A stretch of 64,000 nt of DNA, taken from Nanchangia anserum (GTDB lineage Bacteria > Actinomycetota > Actinomycetes > Actinomycetales > Actinomycetaceae). Location: the NCBI RefSeq assembly GCF_015240065.1, contig NZ_CP060506.1:1054001-1118000 (forward strand), given 5' to 3'. Both the position numbers and the translations under genes were made by a program. Numbering within the stretch: position 1 is the stretch's first letter; the number at the start of each line of letters is the position of its first letter. Below are positions 1 to 10,313 of this stretch, one piece after another. A model generated the notes under the pieces. That model was given only the letters and a program-made list of their open reading frames with translations, made no database searches and was not told the DNA's origin.

Positions 1-1500
1 GAATGGGGCGTCATGTGCGACCAGCTGCCGTCGACGCACCCGATCAAGGCCGAAATCCGCGACCTCGCCGACGTCGAAGTCAACTTCGATGGCATCACGT
101 ACTCCAAAGGTGCGGCGGTGCTACGTCAACTCGTCTCTTACGTCGGGCGCGACAACTTCATGACGGGACTCACGCGCTACTTCGAGGCGCACGCGTGGGG
201 CAACGCCACGCTAACCGACCTGTTGAGCCAGCTTGAGGCGACGTCGGGTCGCGATCTCACGGCGTGGGCCGATGTGTGGCTGTCGCAGGCCGGCATAACG
301 GTGCTGCGCACCGATATCACCGAGGCCGCCGACGGCTCCATCGAGTCGCTGGACGTCGTCGAGGAGCTCCCCCAGGCCGACACGACCCACCGCCCCCATC
401 GCCTCGCGATCGGCGGCTACGACATGGTCGGCGACGCGCTGGAGCGCGTGTGGCGCGTTGAGGTCGACGTGAACGGCGAGCGCACACGCGTGGATGAGGC
501 GACCGGCCTCGTTCGCCCGGCACTCATCCTCGTCAACGACGATGACTTGACGTACGCAAAGTCGCGCCTCGACGACGCATCGCTCGCCGTCGCCGGGCGC
601 AACGTCGACAAGCTCACCGATCCCATGCCGCGCGCGCTCATCGCGTCGATCATGTGGTCGATGTGTCGCGACGGGGAACTCAGCGCGCCGGCCTACCTCG
701 ACTTCTGCCTGCGCCTGCTGGCCGTCGAGACAAATTCCGACGTCGTCAGCGGCACGCTGGCGAAGGCCCTCACGGCCCTCAATCAGTTCACTTCACCGGC
801 CGTGACTGTTCAGGCGCACGCCGACTTTGCTCAGCAGCTGCTCGCGCTCGCCTCGAGTCTTCCCGGTGGCTCGGATCGACAGAAGCAAATGGCCGAGGCG
901 TTCATTCGCGTCGCGGTCGACCCGCATCGCGACCTGCTCGAGAACTGGCTCGAGGGCCGCGACCTGCTCGAGGGCTTCGAACTTAGCCAGCAGGCGCGCT
1001 GGGCGATCCGGCAGACGCTATCGGCCATGGGTGCCCCCGCCACGGACCTCGCTGCCGAGGAGGCGCGCGATCCCTCGCTGACGGGCATGCAGATGGCCGA
1101 GGGCGCCCGGGCTGCGAGCCCGACGGGACGCACCGAAGTTTTCGAGCGGATCATGACGGACACGAGTGTGCCGAACGCGACCCTCATGGAGCTCATGGGC
1201 GGATTTGTCTCGCACGCCTGGCGTGATCCCCAGCGCGACGAGGACCTCATCGATCGCTACTTCGCGTCGGTGCGCGAGGTCTGGCAGACCTTTACCCATC
1301 ACATGGCTTCGCGAATCGTCGCCGGCATGTATCCGACGCACCTGACGGGACGCACAGACCGCGACGTCGTGGCCATCGGTCGCGCGTGGCTCGATGACAA
1401 CGCGGATGCCCCCCGGGCGCTGCGCCGCCTCATGGCCGAACAGCTCGACCACGCCGAGCGAGCTCAGCGCGCTCAGGCCTGCGACACCACGGTCTGGTAA
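1..1500 (+). CDS. pepN: Aminopeptidase N, C-terminal part (cut by window start)
   Basis: M1-family zinc aminopeptidase that removes N-terminal residues from peptides in the cytoplasm. The frame is open from base 1, so the N-terminal part with the catalytic HExxH/GAMEN region lies outside the window. What is visible begins just after it: the stretch 'VNFDGITYSKGAAVLRQL' is the conserved end of the M1 catalytic domain, containing the family Tyr near 'ITYSKG'. It is followed by a small beta domain and a long helical ERAP1_C-like domain to the stop. About 499 codons are present of a family length near 850. A 12-bp perfect hairpin follows the stop at 1523-1550. Identification is by family knowledge; confidence is high despite truncation. 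Confidence 0.93.
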   Translation, partial: EWGVMCDQLPSTHPIKAEIRDLADVEVNFDGITYSKGAAVLRQLVSYVGRDNFMTGLTRYFEAHAWGNATLTDLLSQLEATSGRDLTAWADVWLSQAGITVLRTDITEAADGSIESLDVVEELPQADTTHRPHRLAIGGYDMVGDALERVWRVEVDVNGERTRVDEATGLVRPALILVNDDDLTYAKSRLDDASLAVAGRNVDKLTDPMPRALIASIMWSMCRDGELSAPAYLDFCLRLLAVETNSDVVSGTLAKALTALNQFTSPAVTVQAHADFAQQLLALASSLPGGSDRQKQMAEAFIRVAVDPHRDLLENWLEGRDLLEGFELSQQARWAIRQTLSAMGAPATDLAAEEARDPSLTGMQMAEGARAASPTGRTEVFERIMTDTSVPNATLMELMGGFVSHAWRDPQRDEDLIDRYFASVREVWQTFTHHMASRIVAGMYPTHLTGRTDRDVVAIGRAWLDDNADAPRALRRLMAEQLDHAERAQRAQACDTTVW

Positions 1501-1522
1501 GCACAGGCGACAATTCTCATGG

Positions 1523-1550
1523 CATCGGCGACACGTTCGTGTCGCCGATG
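1523..1550 (+). terminator. Hairpin after pepN
   Basis: CATCGGCGACAC and GTGTCGCCGATG are perfect 12-bp complements with a GTTC loop. They lie 22 bases after the pepN stop and before the next gene's -10 element. No T-run follows, so it is a terminator-like hairpin rather than a classical intrinsic terminator. Confidence 0.6.
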
Positions 1551-1555
1551 TCGTG

Positions 1556-1561
1556 TAATAT
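1556..1561 (+). promoter_or_regulatory. Probable -10 element of the EIIB gene
   Basis: TAATAT directly after the pepN hairpin. Transcription would start near 1568, giving a leader of about 34 bases that contains the strong ribosome-binding site AAGGAGGG (1590-1597). No convincing -35 is visible. Confidence 0.5.
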
Positions 1562-1601
1562 GGTACACATCACACGACAGTGCATTGTGAAGGAGGGTCC
1601 C

Positions 1602-1835
1602 ATGGACCAGGCTCAAGGAATCATCACCGGGCTCGGCGGCGGCGACAACATCGTCGAGCTCGAGCCGTGCATCACCCGTCTGCGGGTGGAGGTCAAGGAC
1701 CCCGACAAGGTCAGCGAGTCGGCTCTCACCGAGGCCGGGGCGTTCGGTGTCGTCCAGGTCGGCGACTCGGTACAGGTCGTCGTCGGACCTATTGCCGATA
1801 ACCTCGCCGACGCCATTGAGGACATCCTCGGCTGA
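1602..1835 (+). CDS. PTS glucose/sucrose-type EIIB subunit, stand-alone
   Basis: A 77-residue single-domain EIIB of the glucose family. The conserved motif around Cys23 ('EPCITRLR') is the phosphocysteine site that takes phosphate from EIIA and passes it to the sugar on EIIC. The protein carries no EIIC membrane domain, so it must work with EIIC/EIIA subunits encoded elsewhere. The ATG at 1602 is chosen over upstream in-frame ATGs because AAGGAGGG sits directly before it and homologues begin here. It is a single-gene unit: promoter and hairpin upstream, perfect bidirectional hairpin downstream. The convergent neighbour is the maltodextrin enzyme MalQ, which fits a carbohydrate context but does not identify the sugar. 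Confidence 0.88.
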   Translation: MDQAQGIITGLGGGDNIVELEPCITRLRVEVKDPDKVSESALTEAGAFGVVQVGDSVQVVVGPIADNLADAIEDILG

Positions 1836-1845
1836 CCCCAGTACT

Positions 1846-1885
1846 CATCGGGCCGGTTGCGCAACGACGCGCAACCGGCCCGATG
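1846..1885. terminator. Bidirectional hairpin between EIIB gene and malQ
   Basis: A perfect 17-bp inverted repeat (CATCGGGCCGGTTGCGC / its complement) with a 6-base loop lies between two convergent stop codons. There is no T-run on either side. Confidence 0.7.
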
Positions 1886-1898
1886 TTCGCATCCTCGC

Positions 1899-4010
1899 CT
1901 AGGCGTGCACCGCCGACTCCACGACGTCAAGGAGATGGTCGAAGGCTCCCGAAGCCAGGTCTTCGACCATGACGGCCGTGCCATCGCCGTCCCCTAAGGG
2001 AATCGACCAGTTGGGATATTCGCGGTCGGTGCCCGGTTGGTTTTGGGCACGCCGCTCCCCCGTCGCATCTGTCAGCGACAGCGACACCAGCGCCGACGGT
2101 GCGGCAGCAACGAAGCGATAGAGCGCATCCGTCATCGCTTCCACGCTATCGTCCTCGCCGAGGACACCTGCCTCGCGCAGGGCCTCAGCCATCGCGTCAC
2201 GCTCGGCCTTTGCGCGCGCGTATTCCTCGTCTTCGCCGAATTCGAGGATGCCGAGATCTGCGCGAATGCGCACGTGTTCGTCGCGCAGGTAACCTGCCAG
2301 CGGCGGCAGGTCGTGTGTGTTGACCGCCGCCAGTTGGAGGCGCCGGTAGTGCGCCGGCGGGCGCGGCTTGCCGTCCTCGTACTCGAACCACGCGACGGCC
2401 GTCCCGAGCACGCCGCGTTCGGCGAGGTAGTCGCGGACCCACGGCTCGACGGTTCCCAGGTCCTCGCCCACGACGACGCAGCCCGCGCGGGCGGCCTCAA
2501 GCGCCATGACGCCGACCATGTGGTCGAAGCGGTAGCGCAGATAGGTACCGTCAGCAGGGGTGTCGGCGTCCTGGGGAATCCACCACAGTCGGAACAGCCC
2601 CATGATGTGATCGAGACGCAGCGCGCCACCCATCCGCGCCAGGCGACGCACCATGTCGCGCAGGGGCGCGTAGCCCTGTGCCTCCAACGTGTCGGGACGC
2701 CACGGCGGCTGCGACCAGTTCTGCCCCAGCTGGTTATACATGTCGGCGGGAGCGCCCACGGCGATGCCCTGAGCAAAGGCCTCGGGCCGCGCCCACGTAT
2801 CGGCCCCGCGCTTGTGAACGCCGACGGCGAGGTCATGCATGATACCGATGCGCATGCCGGCTGCGGTTGCCGCCTCCTGAGCAGCGGCAAATTGCTCGGC
2901 GACGATCCACTGAAGCCACGCGTAGAAATCACAGCGACCGCTAAGTTTGCGGCATTCGACGGCGACCTCCTCGGAGTCGACGTCGCGCAGGTGTTCGGGC
3001 AGAGGCAGGCCCCACCGCTCGTTGAGGGCGCACCACGCGGCAAAGCGCTCGAGATCCTCGCCCTGGGCCTTGCGCCACGCGGCAAAGTCCTGCGCTCGTT
3101 CCTCGCTGCGTCCGACGGCAAAAATCGTGTCGAGGGCGGCGAGCTTCAACTGCCACGCGCGATCGCGATCGAGCAGCTCATCCTGGCCCTCGCAGGCGCG
3201 CTGGCGCCACCGCTCAATGCGCGTACGCGTGCCCGCGTCCAGGCGGGCGTATTCGTCAATGTCCTCGGGGCGGATATAGAGGGGGCTGGCAAACAGTCGC
3301 GAGGCCGGCAGATAGGGCGAAGGCGTCACCGGAGGAACGGCCTCGCCGGCGTGAACGGGGTTGATGAGGACGAAGTCGGCACCGCGCCCCGCGGCCCAGC
3401 GCGCGATATCGGCGAGATCGTGGGCGTCCCCGATGCCCCATGACCCGGCTGAGCGCACCGAGTAGAGCTGCGCCATGATGCCCCAGCCGCGCTCATCGCG
3501 CAGGCGTGGCAGCTCCAGGCGCGCCGGAGTGTTGGCGAAGGGAGCCTGCGCACGCGACTGGCCCTCGATCTCGGCGACGATCGTGTGCCACCCCAGGGGC
3601 AGGCCCGCGGGGATGTCGAAGGTCGCACGCCCGGTGAGAACGCCGTCGATGACGCGCGGCTCGACCCAGTGGTCAACCTGATTCAGCTCGACGCGCCCGC
3701 CGTCTTCGAGTTCGAGGTGGCAGCGCACCGCGGCACCGTGGGGAACGTGGACAGGCACCCACGTGTTGTGGTCATCTTGGTTGACCGTGCACGGAGGCAG
3801 GATGTGGCGCCAGGGTTCCTCATCGCGCCTAGCATGAGCGGCGGCAATCGCGTCGTCGGAGGACGTATCGACGTCCAGCGCCGCGAGCACGGCCCGCAAC
3901 GTCTCCTCTGATACCCGTTGGTGGTGCCCGGAAAAGTCCCAGTACTCGGTGGCGACACCGCACATGTCGGCTAGCCCGCTCAGCAGGTGGTAGCTGCGCT
4001 GCTCACCCAC
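1899..4010 (-). CDS. malQ: 4-alpha-glucanotransferase (amylomaltase)
   Basis: Glycoside hydrolase family 77 enzyme that transfers alpha-1,4-glucan segments between maltodextrins in the cytoplasm, used in maltose/glycogen metabolism. The protein is 703 residues, the usual length of the actinobacterial form, which has an extra N-terminal beta domain (about residues 1-150). GH77 landmarks are seen in order: 'SYLPASR'-type substrate loop region, 'RIGIMHDLAVGVH', 'LRLDHIMGLFRLWWIP', 'VVGEDLGTVEP' and 'VNTHDLPPLAGY'. They carry the catalytic Asp nucleophile (in LRLDH), Glu acid/base (VGEDLG) and transition-state Asp (THDLP). The start is a GTG with AAAGGAG six bases upstream. It is convergent with the EIIB gene and divergent from tesB. 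Confidence 0.96.
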   Translation of the reverse strand: MGEQRSYHLLSGLADMCGVATEYWDFSGHHQRVSEETLRAVLAALDVDTSSDDAIAAAHARRDEEPWRHILPPCTVNQDDHNTWVPVHVPHGAAVRCHLELEDGGRVELNQVDHWVEPRVIDGVLTGRATFDIPAGLPLGWHTIVAEIEGQSRAQAPFANTPARLELPRLRDERGWGIMAQLYSVRSAGSWGIGDAHDLADIARWAAGRGADFVLINPVHAGEAVPPVTPSPYLPASRLFASPLYIRPEDIDEYARLDAGTRTRIERWRQRACEGQDELLDRDRAWQLKLAALDTIFAVGRSEERAQDFAAWRKAQGEDLERFAAWCALNERWGLPLPEHLRDVDSEEVAVECRKLSGRCDFYAWLQWIVAEQFAAAQEAATAAGMRIGIMHDLAVGVHKRGADTWARPEAFAQGIAVGAPADMYNQLGQNWSQPPWRPDTLEAQGYAPLRDMVRRLARMGGALRLDHIMGLFRLWWIPQDADTPADGTYLRYRFDHMVGVMALEAARAGCVVVGEDLGTVEPWVRDYLAERGVLGTAVAWFEYEDGKPRPPAHYRRLQLAAVNTHDLPPLAGYLRDEHVRIRADLGILEFGEDEEYARAKAERDAMAEALREAGVLGEDDSVEAMTDALYRFVAAAPSALVSLSLTDATGERRAQNQPGTDREYPNWSIPLGDGDGTAVMVEDLASGAFDHLLDVVESAVHA

Positions 4011-4151
4011 GTTGACTCCTTTACTAGTCGCGGTCCTGGCGCCCCCATCCTAAAGGCATTTGCGCACTCACCTCACACGCCGCCACGTTGTGGTCAAGGT
4101 CTCTGTTTTCGCTTGCGGCCCCGTCGTGTCAGGCGTGAGAAAATCGGACAT

Positions 4152-5099
4152 ATGGCCGTTTCTGTTGGTCTTCCGTCACTATCCACCGAGCCTGTCGCCT
4201 CGCTCATCCGCGTCCTCGACATGGCATCAACCGGTCCCGACACATTCGAGGGAACCTCGCTGCCCCAGCTGCGCCACCAGGTGTTCGGTGGCCAGATGCT
4301 CGCCCAGGCCACGATCGCAGCGGCCTCAACGCTAGGCGACGACGCGGCGCGTGCCGGAACCTACCCCCACAGCCTGCATGCATCGTTTATTCGCCCGGCA
4401 CTCACCAACGTGCCGATCACGTATCGCGTTGGTCGCATTCGTGATGGGCGAACCTCAGCAACACGGCGCGTCGATGCGCGCCAAGGCGACGACACGGTGT
4501 GCTCCGTCATGGTGTCACTGGCGCGACCGACCTCGGGCGGCCCCGCGCACTCGGCGCCACTACCGCAGGTGCCCGCGCCGACGTCACTGCGCGACTCCAT
4601 CGAGATCTTCCAGGCCAGCGGTCATCCCGTCGCCCAGTTCCTTGGCAAGACCGTCGCGTTCTCGCTGCGCCACGTCTCGGGATCGCTGTACGTGTCCACG
4701 CCCGCAGGCGACGCGACGACGCACGACGTGTGGGTGCGCCCGCGTACGCACATCCCCGCGGCTTCACCGACCCTGTCCCATGCGCTGCTGGCTTACGTCT
4801 CCGACCAGATCATCCTCGAGCCGGTGCTGCGCTCGCTCGGTCTCAACTGGTCGACGCCGAATTTGCGAGTCGCAAGCCTCGATCACGCGATGTGGTTCCA
4901 CCGCCCGTGCCACATCAACGACTGGCACCTGTTCCACCTCAGCTCGCCCGTCTCCGCCGGCGGGCGCTCGCTCGCACGCGGAGAGGTCTACAACGAGGCC
5001 GGCGACCTCGTCGCGAGCCTCACGCAAGAAGGACTGGTGCGCGTTTCCTCAGACGATGGGTTTTGGGCGATCGCCGGCAACGCCGACACGCGCTCATAG
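4152..5099 (+). CDS. tesB: Acyl-CoA thioesterase II (TesB family)
   Basis: A double hot-dog thioesterase of 315 residues that hydrolyses medium/long-chain acyl-CoA to free fatty acid and CoA. Both hot-dog halves are visible: an N-terminal half with 'HQVFGGQMLAQA' and a C-terminal half with 'SLDHAMWFHRP', the family signature carrying the active-site Asp, followed by 'GRSLARGEVYNEAGDLVAS'. The ATG at 4152 is preferred although the frame is open further upstream: the preceding codons are not conserved in character, and GAAAAT (4139-4144) seven bases upstream could be a -10 of a leaderless transcript. No Shine-Dalgarno is evident. A bidirectional hairpin follows. Confidence 0.92.
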   Translation: MAVSVGLPSLSTEPVASLIRVLDMASTGPDTFEGTSLPQLRHQVFGGQMLAQATIAAASTLGDDAARAGTYPHSLHASFIRPALTNVPITYRVGRIRDGRTSATRRVDARQGDDTVCSVMVSLARPTSGGPAHSAPLPQVPAPTSLRDSIEIFQASGHPVAQFLGKTVAFSLRHVSGSLYVSTPAGDATTHDVWVRPRTHIPAASPTLSHALLAYVSDQIILEPVLRSLGLNWSTPNLRVASLDHAMWFHRPCHINDWHLFHLSSPVSAGGRSLARGEVYNEAGDLVASLTQEGLVRVSSDDGFWAIAGNADTRS

Positions 5100-5124
5100 C
5101 TGCGTGCTCGTCCGTACCTGTGAC

Positions 5125-5160
5125 ACGGGGCCGGCTGGGGAGATTCCCAGCCGGCCCCGT
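5125..5160. terminator. Bidirectional hairpin between tesB and ettA
   Basis: A perfect 15-bp inverted repeat ACGGGGCCGGCTGGG with a 6-base loop (GAGATT) lies between convergent genes. It has no T-tract. Confidence 0.7.
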
Positions 5161-5171
5161 TGTAGTACCAC

Positions 5172-6854
<1,683 letters not shown>

Positions 6855-6908
6855 GACACCTTCCGTTCTTCGGTAGCTTCCCACCCATCCTAGGAGGTGG
6901 CACACTCG

Positions 6909-6981
6909 CGCCCCCGACAGGAATCGAACCTGCAACCTCGGGATTAGAAGGCCCTTGCTCTATCCGTTGAGCTACGGGGGC
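6909..6981 (-). tRNA. tRNA-Arg (anticodon TCT)
   Basis: A 73-nt cloverleaf on the minus strand with a perfect acceptor stem GCCCCCG/CGGGGGC, D-arm TAGCTCA..GGATAGAGC and T-arm GGTTCGATTCC. The anticodon loop CTTCTAA gives TCT, reading AGA/AGG. The top pair of the anticodon stem looks mismatched (C31/T39). CCA is not encoded. It lies between ettA and the aldo/keto reductase gene. Confidence 0.93.
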
Positions 6982-7076
6982 TAGGCGTGGACAGTCTACC
7001 CGACGCCTTCTTATCTGACATCCCTGCTGGACCACGTGTGGACCACGGCGCTCAGGGGCAGCAGCCGAACTGTGAC

Positions 7077-8018
7077 TCAGGGAAGCAGGTGGCCAGCCGC
7101 GCGATAGAGCGCGTACCAGTGCTCGCGGCTGAGCTCGACGTCCGCACCGGCCGCCGCATCGACGAGGTGAGTGGGATTCGTCGTCCCCAACACGACCTGC
7201 ATCTTCGCCGGGTGACGCGTGATCCACGCGAGTGCGATGGCTGCCGGCGAGACCCTGTAGTCGGCACCCAGAGTCCCCAGCATCTCGTTGAGTTCGGGGA
7301 AGTCGGGCGAGCCGAGAAACACTCCGTCGAGAAACCCCTTTTGGAAGGGCGACCACGCCTGCACGGTCATGTTGGTGAGTCGGCAGTAATCGAGGATGCC
7401 GCCGCCGTCGCGCGTCACCGAACCGGCCTCGGACGCCATGTTCATCGTCAGGCCCTGCGTGATCGCCGGGCAATGCGTGAGTGACAGCTGAATCTGGTTG
7501 GCCACGAGTTCGTGCGAGAGACTCGCGCGTAACAGTTCAATCTGGCGCGGCGTGTGGTTGGACACCCCGAAAGCCCGCACCTTCCCGGCGGCTGCCAGCT
7601 CGTCGAACGCAGCCGCAACCTCGTCGGGCTCGACAAGGGCATCGGGGCGGTGCAGCAACAACACGTCGATGTAATCGGTGCCGAGCGCCTTCAGTGACCC
7701 GTTGACTCCCTCGAGGATGTGCTCGCGTGAGAAATCGAAGCCGGTTCCCGGAACGATGCCGACCTTCGTTTGGATGGTGATGGCCTCGCGCTCGGAGGCG
7801 CTGAGGTTCAGCGCCTCACCGAAGCGGCGTTCGCAGTGGTGAACGCCGCCCTCAGCGTGGCCGTAAATGTCGGCGTGATCGAAGAAATCGACGCCCGCCT
7901 CACGAGCGGACGCATACAGGTCGCGGATCTCATCATCGGAACTCGTCGAGATCCGCATCATCCCGCTGATAACGGCGCTGGCGCGGCCGGTCGAGGTGGC
8001 AAAGGGTACGTGACGCAT
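7077..8018 (-). CDS. Aldo/keto reductase (YdhF-like)
   Basis: NADPH-dependent carbonyl reductase of the AKR superfamily, 313 residues, (beta/alpha)8 barrel. The catalytic tetrad region is visible: Asp47 in 'FDHADIYG', Tyr52, the Lys of 'IQTKVGIVPG' and the His of 'LLLHRPDAL'. The NADP-binding C-terminal part contains 'VLGTTNPTHLVDAA'. The ATG at 8018 is chosen because AGGAGACTG lies immediately upstream with normal spacing; the frame extends further but lacks a ribosome site. The physiological substrate cannot be told from sequence, and neighbours give no clue. Confidence 0.9.
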   Translation of the reverse strand: MRHVPFATSTGRASAVISGMMRISTSSDDEIRDLYASAREAGVDFFDHADIYGHAEGGVHHCERRFGEALNLSASEREAITIQTKVGIVPGTGFDFSREHILEGVNGSLKALGTDYIDVLLLHRPDALVEPDEVAAAFDELAAAGKVRAFGVSNHTPRQIELLRASLSHELVANQIQLSLTHCPAITQGLTMNMASEAGSVTRDGGGILDYCRLTNMTVQAWSPFQKGFLDGVFLGSPDFPELNEMLGTLGADYRVSPAAIALAWITRHPAKMQVVLGTTNPTHLVDAAAGADVELSREHWYALYRAAGHLLP

Positions 8019-8084
8019 AAGAACAGTCTCCTTGTGTATGTCCCTATCCATTGTCCCAACTCGGCCGCGCCCGCGCATCACGAC

Positions 8085-8804
8085 CTAGTCGGCGAGGGTA
8101 CCGATAGCAAAGTCCTTGAGCCGCTCGGCGACCTTCTCGCTCTTGCCGTGCTTGGAGTTAAACGCCGTGCTCGCGTCGACGCCGCAGGTGGAGCGAATGG
8201 CGTCAGGGCCACCGGGGTGCTTGGCAATCCACTTCGTGAGGTCGTAGACGCCACCATCGATAATGGTCCAGCAGTCATCGCTGGACGCGTGAGCGCTCAC
8301 CTCGGCGGCCGTGTACGTCTTTCCCGCGGCATCCGCAGAGGGCGCGGACGTCTGAGAGGTCTGCGGCGCCGGCTCGAGACGCTGGTTCCACACGGCCTGC
8401 GCACCCGTGTGACCGGCGATGACGGTGCACACCGTGGCGATTGCCGCAACGAGGACCGTCAGCCAGCCGACGATGCGGGCCACCTTGGCCTGTGCGTCAC
8501 GCCCGGCCAGCAGCCTCCACGCGACACCGAGAATGCCGGCGACCACGGCGGCGTACATCACGTAGGCACCGACCGACGCATGCTGCTTCGGCACGCCACC
8601 CAACTCGGAGGCGAGCATGCCACCGGCATACTTGGCGACAACGGCGGCAAGTGCGGCAACGACACCAATCGCGGCGACGACCGTTCCAAACCGTTCACGC
8701 CAACGTGCAACCGCCATGACGGCAACCATGCCGATGAAGAACACCGGTACGAACACAACGACGGCGTGAACAACGAGAGGGTGGAGGGGCAGGTCCATAA
8801 CCAT
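8085..8804 (-). CDS. DUF2231 membrane protein fused to a cytochrome b5-like domain
   Basis: A 239-residue membrane protein. The N-terminal 140 residues form a DUF2231-type module with four hydrophobic segments, beginning 'LHPLVVHAVVVFVPVFF' with histidines near the membrane face. A Ser/Ala/Gln-rich linker follows. The last 75 residues are a cytochrome b5-like haem domain: 'YTAAEVSAHASSDDCWTII', the HPGG motif with His196, and His219 as the likely second axial ligand. The protein may pass electrons at the membrane; the partner is unknown and the neighbours do not indicate one. The start ATG 8804 follows AGGAG with 8-base spacing. Domain calls are by motif; the function is inferred. Confidence 0.8.
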   Translation of the reverse strand: MVMDLPLHPLVVHAVVVFVPVFFIGMVAVMAVARWRERFGTVVAAIGVVAALAAVVAKYAGGMLASELGGVPKQHASVGAYVMYAAVVAGILGVAWRLLAGRDAQAKVARIVGWLTVLVAAIATVCTVIAGHTGAQAVWNQRLEPAPQTSQTSAPSADAAGKTYTAAEVSAHASSDDCWTIIDGGVYDLTKWIAKHPGGPDAIRSTCGVDASTAFNSKHGKSEKVAERLKDFAIGTLAD

Positions 8805-8963
8805 AAATGGCGCTCCTTACGTGCGTCAGTAATTCTGTCGCGCATGAGTCCATCACGGCATGGCACCCCTCGCAATCGCTAGCGCGAGAAGTTGTCTCTA
8901 GTCACTCACCGCGCTCATGCGTCGAGGCCATCACGACACACATTCCGCGATATCACGCGCATC

Positions 8964-10214
8964 TCAGACGAGAAGGTTGAAGATCGCCGAATCCGGCGAC
9001 ACCTCCTCGACCGTGAGGGGCGAGGAGGCCAGGCGCCGGCGTAGATCGCGGATTTCGTGGGGATCGGGCAGCTCGATGCCGACAAGCGCCGGACCCGTGT
9101 CGCGATTGTTCTTCTTCGTGTACTGGAAGTGAACGATGTCTTCGCCGTCGATGAGGACGTCGTTGAGGAAGGCACGCAACGCCCCCGGCTCCTGATTGAA
9201 GCGCACGAGGAAGTAATGCCGCAGCCCCTCGTGACGCGCCGAGCGCTCGAGCACCTCGGCGTAGCGCGAGAGGTCGTTGTTGCCGCCGGAGATGACGCAG
9301 ACGAGTGGACCATTGGGGATGTGGGGCAGGTAGCGGCGCGCGGCCGCCGACGCCAGCGCACCCGCAGGCTCGGCGATGATGCCCTCAGAGTGATAGAGGT
9401 CGAGCATTTCCGTGCACACGGCGCCCTCGGGAACGACGACGATGTCGTCGACGATGTCGCGCACGAGCGCGAACGTCGTCTCTCCCGCGCACCCCACGGC
9501 CGTGCCATCGACGAAGGAATTGACGCGCTCCAGGCTCACCGGCCGGCCCGCCGACAGCGCCTGGCGCATGGAAGCGGCGCCCTCGGATTCGACGCCGACG
9601 ATCCGCACGCCGGGCCGATGCTCCTTCAGCCACACAGCCATTCCCGAAATGAGACCGCCACCGCCCACGGGAATCATGACGGTGTCGGTGGCCTCGGGCA
9701 TCTGCTGTCCCAGCTGGACGGCAACGCTGCCCTGCCCGGCGATGACGTCGGCGTCGTCGTAGGGGTGAACGTAGACGCAGCCGTGGTCGCGGGCATGTTG
9801 CTGGGCCACGCGGTTCGTCTCGTCGAAGTTGCCGGCGACGATGACCTGGGTGACCCATGTCCCGCCGATCGTCGCGATCCGCCGACGCTTCTGCCGCGGC
9901 GTCGAGGCTGGCAAAAAGATCGTGCCCGAAATGTTCAGGCGCGCGCACGCATAGGCGACCCCCTGGGCGTGATTGCCCGCCGAGGCGGCGACGACCCCGC
10001 CCGCCCGTTCGGCTTCGGTCAGGCCCGACATCTTCGTGTAGGCGCCGCGGACCTTGAACGATCGGCACACCTGCAGATCCTCGCGCTTGAGGTAGACCGG
10101 CTGACCGACCTCTTCGCTCAGCCGATCCGACAGCTCCAACGGCGTGTGGCGCACGACGTCGGCGAGCACGGCGGAGGCGCGATCAACGTCGCGCGCGGTC
10201 ACGGGAAGGGACAT
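8964..10214 (-). CDS. ilvA: Threonine ammonia-lyase, biosynthetic
   Basis: PLP enzyme converting threonine to 2-oxobutyrate and ammonia, the first step of isoleucine synthesis. The protein is 416 residues. The PLP-binding Lys54 lies in 'RSFKVRGAY', the glycine-rich phosphate loop is 'VGGGGLISG', and a C-terminal ACT-like regulatory domain (about residues 335-416, 'HYFLVRFNQEPGALRAFLND') suggests feedback control by isoleucine, as in the short actinobacterial form with a single ACT module. The ATG at 10214 is preferred over an upstream frame start because AGGAGG lies seven bases before it. It is single-gene, divergent from orn. Other isoleucine/leucine genes in the window are several kb away. 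Confidence 0.94.
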   Translation of the reverse strand: MSLPVTARDVDRASAVLADVVRHTPLELSDRLSEEVGQPVYLKREDLQVCRSFKVRGAYTKMSGLTEAERAGGVVAASAGNHAQGVAYACARLNISGTIFLPASTPRQKRRRIATIGGTWVTQVIVAGNFDETNRVAQQHARDHGCVYVHPYDDADVIAGQGSVAVQLGQQMPEATDTVMIPVGGGGLISGMAVWLKEHRPGVRIVGVESEGAASMRQALSAGRPVSLERVNSFVDGTAVGCAGETTFALVRDIVDDIVVVPEGAVCTEMLDLYHSEGIIAEPAGALASAAARRYLPHIPNGPLVCVISGGNNDLSRYAEVLERSARHEGLRHYFLVRFNQEPGALRAFLNDVLIDGEDIVHFQYTKKNNRDTGPALVGIELPDPHEIRDLRRRLASSPLTVEEVSPDSAIFNLLV

Positions 10215-10300
10215 GGGAGGGCCTCCTGAGAAGTCGCAGGTTAGCCCATTATCTCGCCTGGCCTCCTCCACCGGCCCGGATGGTCACTGCGTGGAAAGAC

Positions 10301-10306
10301 TAGGCT
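10301..10306 (+). promoter_or_regulatory. -10 element of orn, leaderless spacing
   Basis: TAGGCT lies exactly seven bases before the orn ATG (10314), so transcription would start at the A of ATG. The intervening GGGAGCC could alternatively act as a weak ribosome site of a longer mRNA. Confidence 0.5.
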
Positions 10307-10313
10307 GGGAGCC

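Noticed and set aside
2037-3443. Long open frame on the plus strand across malQ
   Set aside because: It is the antisense shadow of malQ caused by high G+C at third positions; no protein family text and no ribosome site.
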